Source of the DNA: Treponema sp. UBA1793
GTDB taxonomy: Bacteria; Spirochaetota; Spirochaetia; Treponematales; Treponemataceae
Length of the DNA stretch: 13,925 nt
Assembly: GCA_002314445.1 (NCBI GenBank)
Contig: DCFX01000001.1
Span: forward strand, 1-13,925
Reading direction: 5' to 3'
Of this stretch, positions 1-6,104 are shown piece after piece. The translations under genes and the position numbers were made by a program. The notes under the pieces were generated by a model, which was given only the letters and a program-made list of their open reading frames with translations, searched no databases and was not told the DNA's origin. The first letter of the stretch is position 1; every line of letters begins with the position of its first letter.

Positions 1-1229
1 TCCACCCACAAATAGTAGCCGCCTTGCGGCTGCGAGATTGCCGTTCCCTCAGGCAGCGTTTTTGTAAGAATGGATGCCATTTCCGTCATCTGCTGCTGCA
101 TTGTCTTCTGCATATTGAAAAGATGACTTTCAAAACGTCCCGAAGCAAGATAGCGTGCAATAGCTTTCTGCAGCAGCACACTGTTGCCGAGTGTCTGTGC
201 TATTTTCATACCAGCTGCCGCACGGTGTTTTTTTCCACCTATAAGCCAGCCGGAACGTATACCGGAAGCCAGTGTTTTGGAAAACGAAGAGCAATAGAGT
301 ACATGTCCGTCCGTATCATAACTTTTCAGGCATCGTTCCTGTGTATGTTTGAAAGAGCAGTCATGATAAACATCATCTTCTATCAATGTGACATTGTATT
401 GTGCCGTCAATGTGACAACGGCAGCCCGCTGTTCTTCCGGCATTACAAATCCTAAGGGATTTTGAAACAGAGCGCTCATCACGACAGCTTTTATATCTTC
501 CTGCCGCATCGCATCCTCCAGTTTCTGAAGGTCCATGCCTGTACTGGGTGATGTGGGAATAGTCAGTATTCTTCGCTTCAATGTTTTCAGCATCTGAATA
601 GTTCCGAGAAATACGGGACTTTCAAGCGCAATGATATCACCGGGAGAAGAGCAGCTTTGAATTGCTAAAGATAATGCCTCTGTGCATCCGTTTGTAAGCA
701 GTATATCTTCCGGTGCGGTTTTTACTCCCCTGAGGAGCATACGTTTTTGAATTTCGCAGCGTAATTCTTCTGTACCGAGTTCGGCACTGTACTCTGTAAG
801 AATTGAATAGTCTTCTTTCAGTGTTCCGGTAATTTCATTCTTCAATGCTGCGAGAGGCAGGTAGCTGCTGTCCGGGATTCCTGCTCCAAGGGGAACTATT
901 GTGTGGTCGTTGCTGGCCTCGACAATTCTGTTAAAAATGCTGACTGATGCAGCCTCGCTTGATTTTAAGGAGAAATGTTCTTTTTCGGGTGCGGGCAGCG
1001 GAGCGAGAGCCGGTGTTGCTGCATAGAACCCTGTTTTTTCAATGCTGTAGATTTTTCCCTGTGCTTCCAGAATGCTGTAAGCCTGCATTGCTACTGATAC
1101 GGAACAACCGTATCGGGCACTTAGTATTCTGAGAGAGGGTAACTTTTCTATGCCTGCAGGCTTTCCTTCAATAAGTTGATTTGAAATATCGCTTACAATT
1201 TTTTCATAGATAAAGGTTATATCGGCCAT
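1..1229 (-). CDS. MocR-family PLP-dependent transcriptional regulator (3' end beyond window)
   Basis: I translated this open frame by hand: 409 codons from ATG at 1229 to the window edge, with no stop. Residues 1-70 form a GntR-type winged helix (KLPSLRILSARYGCS followed by a recognition-helix region). Residues about 95-409 form a fold-type I aminotransferase domain. It has QNP at 256-258, the PLP-contacting Asp in IEDDVY (about 285), and the Schiff-base lysine K318 in SSFSKT. The frame ends in GGYYLWV, so only about 50-70 C-terminal residues are missing. MocR proteins are DNA-binding regulators that sense an amino acid or vitamin through PLP chemistry. They often control a divergent neighbour, here the LysE exporter. 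The TCTGTTATG copies beside its start are the likely operator. The effector cannot be read from the sequence. Family assignment is firm; the target is inferred. Confidence 0.93.
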   Translation of the reverse strand, partial: MADITFIYEKIVSDISNQLIEGKPAGIEKLPSLRILSARYGCSVSVAMQAYSILEAQGKIYSIEKTGFYAATPALAPLPAPEKEHFSLKSSEAASVSIFNRIVEASNDHTIVPLGAGIPDSSYLPLAALKNEITGTLKEDYSILTEYSAELGTEELRCEIQKRMLLRGVKTAPEDILLTNGCTEALSLAIQSCSSPGDIIALESPVFLGTIQMLKTLKRRILTIPTSPSTGMDLQKLEDAMRQEDIKAVVMSALFQNPLGFVMPEEQRAAVVTLTAQYNVTLIEDDVYHDCSFKHTQERCLKSYDTDGHVLYCSSFSKTLASGIRSGWLIGGKKHRAAAGMKIAQTLGNSVLLQKAIARYLASGRFESHLFNMQKTMQQQMTEMASILTKTLPEGTAISQPQGGYYLWV

Positions 1230-1304
1230 AACAGAAGCGTAATCTGTTATGTAACAAAAGTCAAATATCTGTGTCTGTTATGCAGCAGTATAGCCGGCTA
1301 TAGT
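1227..1304. promoter_or_regulatory. Shared MocR/lysE operator with three TCTGTTATG copies
   Basis: The 9-mer TCTGTTATG occurs at 1243-1251 and 1274-1282 on the plus strand (31 bp apart, about three helical turns) and at 1227-1235 on the minus strand, where it overlaps the regulator's start codon. This mix of direct and inverted copies is the layout known for MocR regulators such as PdxR. A possible lysE -10 is TATAGT at 1299-1304. The 1274-1282 copy would overlap its -35 position, fitting activation. A perfect 14-bp palindrome (TATAGCCGGCTATA, 1289-1302) lies in the spacer. Regulation is inferred. Confidence 0.65.
1236..1264 (-). promoter_or_regulatory. Possible promoter of the MocR regulator
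   Basis: On the minus strand, TTGACT (1259-1264) and a weak TACGCT (1236-1241) are separated by 17 bp. The -10 ends six bases before the ATG, which would give a leaderless message. One TCTGTTATG operator copy lies in the spacer and another overlaps the start, fitting autorepression. The weak -10 limits confidence. Confidence 0.35.
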
Positions 1305-1326
1305 AGTGCCATAGTGAGGGGCTTCT

Positions 1327-1923
1327 ATGAAATCTATTATTTTGCCGGTACTGCTGTTTGTCTTTACAATGGCTATAACTCCGGGACCTAACAATATGCT
1401 GCTTACCGCTTCCGGAGCCAGGTTTGGTTATAAAAGGACGCTGAAACTTATTATAGGAATGATGCTTGGCATGCTGAGCCAGCTCCTGTTATGTGCTGTC
1501 GGGCTTGTTTTTCTTTTTGAAAAGTTCCCCTTCCTGCATACGGTGTTGAAGGTTATCGGGACTGTCTACATTCTCTATTTAGCAGTAAGCATAACGTTTT
1601 TCTCGTTAGAAAAAAAAGAAGACGCATCGGCAGATAAACCGTTGTCCCTGATTCACGGCATAGTTCTGCAGTACATTAATCCAAAGGCATATATCATGTC
1701 CGTGACGACGGTATCGGTATATACTCTGAAAGGTGCATTATACATTCCTTCCGTGTTCGTCATTGCCGTTATCTATATCATCGTTACATTTTCCTGTATT
1801 TCTCTCTGGGCCTGTTTCGGCTCTTTTTTAAACAGCTGGATGAAAGACGGGAAAAAACAAAGGATTGTCAGATACTTTCTCGGGGCTCTCACTGCAGCAT
1901 CAGTTGTTTTTATACTGACGTGA
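1327..1923 (+). CDS. LysE/RhtB-family amino-acid exporter
   Basis: This 198-aa inner-membrane protein has the usual length and about six hydrophobic segments. It carries the family signature TPGPNN at residues 18-23 and the conserved INPKA at 117-121. LysE/RhtB proteins export amino acids such as lysine, homoserine or threonine by proton exchange; the substrate here is unknown. The start is supported by the purine-rich GTGAGGGG at 1314-1321, five bases before the ATG. It is divergent from the MocR regulator, with 97 bp between them containing the shared operator, so it is the probable primary target. Its 3' end overlaps the convergent amidase gene by 14 bp. Confidence 0.93.
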   Translation: MKSIILPVLLFVFTMAITPGPNNMLLTASGARFGYKRTLKLIIGMMLGMLSQLLLCAVGLVFLFEKFPFLHTVLKVIGTVYILYLAVSITFFSLEKKEDASADKPLSLIHGIVLQYINPKAYIMSVTTVSVYTLKGALYIPSVFVIAVIYIIVTFSCISLWACFGSFLNSWMKDGKKQRIVRYFLGALTAASVVFILT

Positions 1924-2737
1924 TTAGTTCCCTTACTTCGTATACATCAGTTCTGCGGGCACTGAGCAGGGGTAACTGCGCACGGATTTCCTTATTGTCT
2001 TCTATATTGATGTCCACTAACGCAGTTTCTTCCGCTGTCCCGCAGCGGTATATGATATCACCCCAGGGGGAACAGACGATGGAATTAGCATAGGAGACGT
2101 ATCCGCTCGATTCATCACGGGCGGGTGAAGCGCCGATGGTAAAAAGCTGATTATCAACGGCTCTCTGGCGGAAAAGCAGTTCCCAGTGAGCAGGGCCTGT
2201 CGTCATGTTGAATGCCGCCGGAGCAATGATGATCTGCGCGCCTTTCAGCGTCATAAGCCGTGAAAGTTCAGGGAACCGCATGTCAAAGCAGATGCACAGT
2301 CCCATCCGGCAGAATCCGGTGTCGAATACCGTAACGTCGCTGCCAGCGGAAAATGTATCCGATTCGCGGAATTTCTGGCCGTTTTTTATATCGATGTCGA
2401 ACAGGTGCATTTTCCGGTGCCGTGCAATCTGTGTGCCGCTCCTGTCGAATACGAAACTTGTATTGTAGATGCTGCTGCCGTCAATTTCGGGGATGCTTCC
2501 CCCGACAAGGTATACGGAATTCCGCTTTGCGGTTTCCGACAGCATGTTCCAGCTTTGTCCGCCTGCCGGTTCGGCGAACCTGCTGAAGAAGGAATTGGAG
2601 TAGGGGCAGTTGAACATTTCGGGAAGGATGATAAAATCCGCGCCCTGCTGTGCGGCCGCTGTTATCCGTTCTGCGGCATTTTCCAGGTTGCGCTGTTTAT
2701 TGTCTGTTACTTTCATCTGTATGACGGCTGTTTTCAT
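1910..2737 (-). CDS. Omega-amidase (Nit2-like carbon-nitrogen hydrolase)
   Basis: This 275-aa protein is a complete nitrilase-superfamily enzyme with catalytic triad E40 (ILPEMF), K109 (RKMHLFD) and C150 (GLCICFDMRF). The segment FNMTTGPAHWELL followed by RAVDNQLF and ASPARD is characteristic of the omega-amidase/Nit2 branch. These enzymes hydrolyse alpha-ketoglutaramate and alpha-ketosuccinamate to 2-oxo acids plus ammonia, salvaging the products of glutamine and asparagine transaminases. ATG at 2737 is kept because the first beta strand (KTAVIQMKV) follows immediately; no good ribosome binding site is seen. TAACAG copies just upstream resemble the MocR operator, suggesting co-regulation with the exporter. 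It should be cytoplasmic. Confidence 0.93.
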   Translation of the reverse strand: MKTAVIQMKVTDNKQRNLENAAERITAAAQQGADFIILPEMFNCPYSNSFFSRFAEPAGGQSWNMLSETAKRNSVYLVGGSIPEIDGSSIYNTSFVFDRSGTQIARHRKMHLFDIDIKNGQKFRESDTFSAGSDVTVFDTGFCRMGLCICFDMRFPELSRLMTLKGAQIIIAPAAFNMTTGPAHWELLFRQRAVDNQLFTIGASPARDESSGYVSYANSIVCSPWGDIIYRCGTAEETALVDINIEDNKEIRAQLPLLSARRTDVYEVRELITSV

Positions 2738-2756
2738 ATACTATAACAGTAACAGA
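2703..2756 (-). promoter_or_regulatory. TCTGTTA-type sites around the omega-amidase start
   Basis: TAACAGTAACAGA at 2744-2756 holds two tandem TAACAG half-sites, the second matching the MocR-side 7-mer TCTGTTA on the minus strand. They lie 7-19 bp upstream of the amidase ATG. A further TCTGTTA at 2703-2709 lies within the first codons and may be chance. Binding by the neighbouring MocR protein is inferred only from the shared word. Confidence 0.4.
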
Positions 2757-2820
2757 CTCACAGGAAAATAACAATCAATTTTCCGCCATTACGGCAGGAC
2801 GGTGTTGTATGATGAGGACT

Positions 2821-4032
2821 TTATATTCCGTCTTCATCCGGCTGCAGTCCTGAAACGGAGCGTATGCAGAGGATCAGCGGAAGAAAAAATGCATCCGCCG
2901 TTTCCGGCTGAAAAAGCAGATACACTGTGCCTGCTGCTGATACTACGGCTGATGCTGCGAAGAAATAGTTTGTAAACCTGTTTCTTCCATTAATAAGCGG
3001 CATCCGGCAGAACACAATATACAGAGGATTAAGCCATATCCAGTTATAATTATTCATGCACGCTTCATTTTTGGAGAACACCGTAAGGATAAAAATAAGC
3101 AGACCGAAAACGCCTGCAGCAAAGAATGTCATTGAATCCAGAATTCGGCACCACGTTTTTTTTGTGTGCTTTAGTAATACGAGCGCGCAGAGTATACTTA
3201 CGAGCATATAAAACTGCAGTGGTACTGTCCTGCCTTCTGCTTTTTTTTGTCCGAGAGTCACTTCCGGTGAACCTGCAATGAGAACGGGGCCTGACAGAGG
3301 TTTTGCAACTCCTTTGCGTACGACAACTGCAGATGTAATATTGCTTGAAAACGTGCGTGGAATGAATGCCGATGTCCGCGCATCAAGCTGTCTGTCGGCT
3401 GCCTGTCCGAGCAGCAGATTAACGATAAGTTTCCACAGGGGACGGCTTTCAAGTGACTTTGAAATCAGGCTCCGGTATGTTTCGTGTAAAAGCGTATACG
3501 AATACCGTAGTTCCGCACCTTCTGAAGCGAACAGTGTTTCAAGCTGATCCCGTTCCAGCGTTGCACAGTTTCTGCTGATAAAATTATATAAAAATATGCA
3601 GTTCTCCGGTTTTACGGCATTTTCAAGCTGTGCATACAGTTTGTTTTTTTCTTCCTGTGTTAAAAACAGTTCCTGCTCATACCAGATTCGGTTCTGCTCT
3701 TTGCTGTCACGGAGATAATTTCTCTGAAAGTCAGTCCGCACTGCCATATACGGCATGTCGCCTTTCAGAAAGTTAACGACAAACTCCAGCCGGGGCATGT
3801 CGGGCATGACGCCGAAATTGTACAGAAAGTCCTTGTGTTTTTCCGGATCTTCAATCCTTATACCCGAATGTCCGAACGCATAATACACTTCTTTTCCCGG
3901 GTCAAGCGTAACGAGCCATACACGCGAGTTCCGGCTGAGCTGAGCTGCTGCAGTATGAACCACGAGCAGGAGGATAACGGCTGTCATAAAACAGGTACGG
4001 CAGGTATTCTTTTTTACAATCATATGTTTCAC
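2821..4032 (-). CDS. DUF4105/Lnb-family membrane protein, candidate lipoprotein N-acyltransferase
   Basis: 403 residues from a GTG start. A second possible start is ATG at 4023, three codons in; neither has a clear ribosome binding site. A signal or anchor segment (about 13-30) precedes a periplasmic DUF4105 domain (about 35-240). This has the conserved FGHSGIRI with H55, the YNFGV strand at 71-75, and the RNCAT motif with C156. H55 and C156 are the obvious candidate catalytic residues. The C-terminal part has about five hydrophobic segments (273-289, 301-319, 333-345, 355-374, 381-395) and LNPLYIVF, matching the transmembrane domain of this family. A Bacteroides member (Lnb) has been reported to N-acylate lipoproteins; the same job here is inferred. 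A structured repeat begins only 20 bp upstream. The amidase gene lies 83 bp downstream on the same strand. Confidence 0.8.
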   Translation of the reverse strand: MKHMIVKKNTCRTCFMTAVILLLVVHTAAAQLSRNSRVWLVTLDPGKEVYYAFGHSGIRIEDPEKHKDFLYNFGVMPDMPRLEFVVNFLKGDMPYMAVRTDFQRNYLRDSKEQNRIWYEQELFLTQEEKNKLYAQLENAVKPENCIFLYNFISRNCATLERDQLETLFASEGAELRYSYTLLHETYRSLISKSLESRPLWKLIVNLLLGQAADRQLDARTSAFIPRTFSSNITSAVVVRKGVAKPLSGPVLIAGSPEVTLGQKKAEGRTVPLQFYMLVSILCALVLLKHTKKTWCRILDSMTFFAAGVFGLLIFILTVFSKNEACMNNYNWIWLNPLYIVFCRMPLINGRNRFTNYFFAASAVVSAAGTVYLLFQPETADAFFLPLILCIRSVSGLQPDEDGI

Positions 4033-4120
4033 TTGTTGTTATCTTATCATACGTACGTTTATTATTCACGGGATTTCTGAAAAAAGTATTGTCGTGCATT
4101 TGTAAAAGGGAATGCTCCCG

Positions 4121-4190
4121 CAGAAAATAATCCGCTTAAGCTCCAACTTTGCTTCGCTCAGGGTCGCACGCGGGCTTATTTTCTGCTCCG
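4121..4190. repeat. 70-bp palindromic insertion nested in the left repeat
   Basis: This segment is absent from the right copy, where the flanking bases join directly (ATGCTCCCG followed by CATTCC). Its ends pair, GCAGAAAATAA (4120-4130) with TTATTTTCTGC (4176-4186), then CCGC with GCGG. It is bordered by GCTCCCG on the left and GCTCCG on the right, which could be a target duplication. The 34-base loop shows no coding sense. It looks like a miniature palindromic element. Confidence 0.65.
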
Positions 4191-4292
4191 CATTCCCTTT
4201 TACACCTGACATGCAAAACATCTCTTTCCCTGAATGTCATGTACTAATAAACGGCGTTTAGAAGAATTAAAAGGACGTACGTCGAATTAAGG

Positions 4293-4320
4293 CAAAAAAA
4301 AATCGCCATGGATATGGCGG
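4293..4320 (-). terminator. Terminator-like hairpin in the left repeat, minus direction
   Basis: Read on the minus strand, CGCCAT pairs with ATGGCG across a four-base loop, followed by A and a run of nine Ts. Its counterpart at 5777-5800 has CCGCCAT/ATGGCGG followed by TTTTTT on the plus strand. No gene ends close by, so it may insulate the divergent promoters or simply be part of the repeat. Confidence 0.5.
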
Positions 4321-4378
4321 TTAGTTCAAAGCGGGAATCCCGGCGATCTCGTTGCGCGAGCAGGGGCAATTCCCGGTA

Positions 4379-4413
4379 CGTAGGATTTGCATCCATGCAA
4401 ATCCTACGTTTTT
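4379..4413 (+). terminator. Terminator-like 14-bp perfect hairpin with T5
   Basis: The arm CGTAGGATTTGCAT (4379-4392) pairs perfectly with 4395-4408 across CC, and is followed by TTTTT. It has the form of a plus-strand intrinsic terminator, but no plus-strand gene lies upstream. The right copy (5690-5717) keeps a 13-bp perfect stem but lacks the T-run. Confidence 0.5.
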
Positions 4414-4523
4414 CTTACATCAGGGAACCTCTAAAAACTTCAGGTTTTAGAGATGCCCGTCACTTACCGTGTCATACTTCTATGCAGACGATACGAATTA
4501 TAGCCGGTTTTAGAAAAATAGAG

Positions 4524-4546
4524 TATACTGAATGCCTGTAGGGAGG
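4524..4546 (+). promoter_or_regulatory. Possible -10 and ribosome binding site of the DUF2442 gene
   Basis: TATACT at 4524-4529 is a good -10, but no convincing -35 is seen at 16-18 bp. The ribosome binding site GGGAGG (4541-4546) lies six bases before ATG 4553. This decides that start over the in-frame ATG at 4532, which lies upstream of the site. Confidence 0.45.
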
Positions 4547-4552
4547 CGTGGA

Positions 4553-4819
4553 ATGCTTTTTTCATTGGATAATGCACGGGCGCAGAAAGTTTGGTTTGAT
4601 AATGAAAATCTATGGCTGCTTTTGACTGATGGCCGTCAGCTTTCCGTTCCGAAAATTTGTTTTCCCCGTTTAAAAGATGCTCCAGATGGTCTTCTTTCAT
4701 CGTATACGTTGAGCGGCGGCGGTGCCGGAATTCATTGGGATGAATTAGATGAAGATATTTCAGTACCGAATTTACTTCTGGGAATTTATTCCAGAGAAAA
4801 ACTTCCCGTTACTGCATAA
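4553..4819 (+). CDS. DUF2442 domain protein
   Basis: An 88-aa cytoplasmic protein. It shows the DUF2442 pattern: a short beta-rich start (KVWFDNENLWLLLTDGRQL), then VPKICFPRL, a loop, and the signature IHWDELDEDISVPNLLLG. Biochemical function is unknown. In many genomes DUF2442 proteins sit next to DUF4160 proteins in pairs that look like toxin-antitoxin modules. No partner is visible here; the neighbour is an RNA methyltransferase on the opposite strand, 36 bp away. Both genes are enclosed by the inverted repeats. Start chosen from GGGAGG with six-base spacing. Confidence 0.85.
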   Translation: MLFSLDNARAQKVWFDNENLWLLLTDGRQLSVPKICFPRLKDAPDGLLSSYTLSGGGAGIHWDELDEDISVPNLLLGIYSREKLPVTA

Positions 4820-4847
4820 AAAAAACAGAAATCTGTTCTTTATGCAG
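4812..4847. terminator. Bidirectional hairpin between convergent genes
   Basis: CTGCATAAA (4812-4820) pairs with TTTATGCAG (4839-4847), and AACAGA (4824-4829) with TCTGTT (4832-4837) inside. The stem contains the DUF2442 stop codon and lies just before the end of the convergent methyltransferase gene. A-runs and T-runs are short, so terminator strength is uncertain. Confidence 0.5.
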
Positions 4848-4855
4848 CAGGCGGT

Positions 4856-5644
4856 TCATGTCTTTTGTTTAGGTTTATTTCCCGCATGGACGGCCGACGG
4901 ATGGTTCAGCGGGGCGTGCGTTATCATGGAAGCGGCGCGGTCGAACGTTTTCTGTACGAGAAGCGCTTCGTCAGTGCTGAGTGCGGCACGGGAGAGAATG
5001 CTTGTCCACAGCTCTGCCATGTTGTCTCTGCCGCAGTATGAGAAAAAGCCGATCTGCTGAAGGTCGTCGAGTACGCTGGTAACGATTTTTCCCACAGCAG
5101 TCCGTGAAACGGCTTCGCGTCCGTTCGGACACGGGATGGTTACTGCGCGGAACAGTTCGTAGCAGACAATCTGCACGGCGTGGCTCAGATTGAACGAGCC
5201 GAACTCTTCGCTTGACGGAATCGTTACGCCGAAATCGCATGATGCTATTTCTTCATCGGTAAGGCCCGCCTGTTCGTTGCCGAATATAACGGCCGTTTTC
5301 GCGTTCGTTCCTGCCGAATCGGTGGAACTGTCTGCAATCTTTACGAACTCTTCCGGCAGCAGCAGAGTTCCCTTCCGTTTTTTCCCTTTACGACGCGTGG
5401 TTCCCGCTGCAAGGCAGCAGTCTGTTGTGGCTTCTGCAATAGTGTCAAAATATGCGGCATTATCAAAAATATACCCGGCATGAATTGCAAGCCGGTACAC
5501 GGCATCACTGTCTATGTCTTTTTTTTCCGTTCCGACGATTCTGAGCGTATGGATGCTGCAGTTTGCCATAGCACGGCATACAGCCCCGATATTGCGGCTT
5601 TCTCCGGGGCGGTCAAGTATAATTACAATGTTGTCAAGATTCAT
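4856..5644 (-). CDS. SpoU/TrmH-family RNA 2'-O-methyltransferase, TrmJ-like
   Basis: 262 residues. The SPOUT knot motifs are in order: motif 1 at 4-28 (NIVIILDRPG, then SRNIGAVCRAM with N18 and R24), motif 2 FGNEQAGL at 121-128, and motif 3 IPSSEEFGSFNLSHAV at 142-157. This spacing and the helical C-terminal tail (about 185-240) fit TrmJ, which methylates the ribose at tRNA position 32 using S-adenosylmethionine. A basic loop (TRRKGKKRKG, 83-92) could contact RNA. The frame stays open 46 codons further upstream, but that part is translated repeat element. ATG 5644 begins the first fold strand. A promoter ends six bases before this ATG, predicting a leaderless mRNA, and no ribosome binding site is seen. 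The exact target RNA is inferred. Confidence 0.87.
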   Translation of the reverse strand: MNLDNIVIILDRPGESRNIGAVCRAMANCSIHTLRIVGTEKKDIDSDAVYRLAIHAGYIFDNAAYFDTIAEATTDCCLAAGTTRRKGKKRKGTLLLPEEFVKIADSSTDSAGTNAKTAVIFGNEQAGLTDEEIASCDFGVTIPSSEEFGSFNLSHAVQIVCYELFRAVTIPCPNGREAVSRTAVGKIVTSVLDDLQQIGFFSYCGRDNMAELWTSILSRAALSTDEALLVQKTFDRAASMITHAPLNHPSAVHAGNKPKQKT

Positions 5645-5650
5645 GGATGC

Positions 5651-5679
5651 ATTGTACACACTGCGGATGTGTTTGTTAA
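5651..5679 (-). promoter_or_regulatory. Promoter of the TrmJ-like gene, predicted leaderless
   Basis: TTAACA (5674-5679) and TACAAT (5651-5656) each match five of six consensus bases and are 17 bp apart. GCATCC then ATG follow directly, placing +1 at or next to the start codon. The repeat begins at 5690, just upstream of the -35. Confidence 0.65.
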
Positions 5680-5776
5680 GAGGAGTGTTGCAGGATTTGC
5701 ATCCATGCAAATCCTGCGTACCGGGAATTGGCCCGGCTCGCGCAATGAACTCGCCGGGATTCCCGCCTGACTGAAC

Positions 5777-5800
5777 CGCCATCCATGGCGGGTGTTTTTT
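5777..5800 (+). terminator. Terminator-like hairpin in the right repeat, plus direction
   Basis: CCGCCAT pairs with ATGGCGG across CC, followed by GTG and TTTTTT. This is the counterpart of 4293-4320. No plus-strand gene ends upstream, so its role is unclear. Confidence 0.4.
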
Positions 5801-5829
5801 GCCTTAATTCGACGTACGCTTATTATACA

Positions 5830-5853
5830 TTTTTTTGCAGACTTGCAAAAAAA
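5830..5853. repeat. Perfect 10-bp A/T hairpin
   Basis: TTTTTTTGCA (5830-5839) pairs perfectly with TGCAAAAAAA (5844-5853) around GACT. Symmetry gives T-runs on both strands, so it could end transcription in either direction. It is unique to the right repeat copy. Confidence 0.45.
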
Positions 5854-5922
5854 CTGATTTTACCGCCTTGTACAGAAAAACAGTCCGCTCCCGCCTGAAA
5901 TAATAAACGAAGTTTATAGGTA

Positions 5923-5951
5923 CAAACCAACGGGGTTCCCCGGTTGGTTTG
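5923..5951. repeat. Hairpin CAAACCAAC/GTTGGTTTG with GGGG/CCCC core
   Basis: A nine-bp outer stem and four-bp inner GC stem with a single bulged G (5942). No T-run follows on the minus strand, so it is a strong structure rather than a clear terminator. Present only in the right repeat copy. Confidence 0.5.
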
Positions 5952-5977
5952 AAAAAACAATATTTTGCACACCGAGT

Positions 5978-6010
5978 GTAAAAAGGAATGCGGGAGCATT
6001 TCCTTTTACA
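5978..6010 (-). terminator. Probable terminator after the glycosyltransferase gene
   Basis: On the minus strand, an AAAAGGAAATGC arm pairs with GCATTCCTTTT across TCCC with small mismatches, and the 3' arm is T-rich. It lies about 95 bp past the glycosyltransferase stop and is a conserved hairpin of the repeat (left equivalent 4102-4204, split by the insertion). Confidence 0.4.
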
Positions 6011-6104
6011 AATGCACTCCAATGTATTATTTTTTCAGAAGTCCCGTGAATAATAAATGTACGTTTTATCCGTGCAGGGGGAGCTAGTCAGCATAGGGGA
6101 ATCG

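Larger units (their letters stand above)
4052..4408 (+). repeat. Composite hairpin-rich repeat, left copy
   Basis: The first block (4052-4221) starts CGTACGTTTATTATTCACGG and contains the TGTAAAAGGGAATGC hairpin. The second (4276-4408) starts CGTACGTCGAATTAAGGC and contains three further hairpins. Both blocks recur, inverted and in the same order, at 5690-6063, with an 18-bp exact match (4276-4293 against 5801-5818). The stretch between the blocks differs, but both copies keep a TAAAC..GTTTA mini-hairpin. No coding sense is seen. The element fills most of the 520-bp gap between the divergent DUF4105 and DUF2442 genes. The rest of that gap (4414-4520) holds only an imperfect CTCTAAAA/TTTTAGAG hairpin at about 4431-4452. 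Confidence 0.85.
5690..6063 (-). repeat. Composite hairpin-rich repeat, right copy (inverted)
   Basis: On the minus strand this repeats the left copy in order: CGTACATTTATTATTCACGG (ending at 6063), the GTGCATTTGTAAAAGG hairpin (to about 5961), then CGTACGTCGAATTAAGGC (5801-5818), the CCGCCAT hairpin, a GCGGGAATCCCGGCGA block, and the terminal stem GCAGGATTTGCAT/ATGCAAATCCTGC (5690-5717). It lacks the 70-bp insertion. Its middle (5819-5960) is unlike the left copy and holds two extra hairpins. It fills the gap between the methyltransferase and glycosyltransferase genes. Nothing in this 460-bp gap reads as a gene. Confidence 0.85.

Noticed and set aside
24..455. Plus-strand open frame of 143 codons
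   Set aside because: It lies opposite the MocR aminotransferase domain, which has clear catalytic motifs; the plus frame is Cys- and Phe-rich and matches nothing.
2703..2709. TCTGTTA inside the amidase gene as an operator
   Set aside because: It encodes the conserved VTDN start of the protein, so it may be chance. Kept only as weak support for the upstream sites.
5645..5782. 46-codon N-terminal extension of the TrmJ-like protein
   Set aside because: It is translated repeat sequence, lies upstream of the likely promoter, and the SPOUT fold begins at the later ATG.
5804..6022. 72-codon minus-strand open frame in the right repeat
   Set aside because: It spans several hairpins, has no ribosome binding site, and the equivalent frame is not conserved in the left copy.
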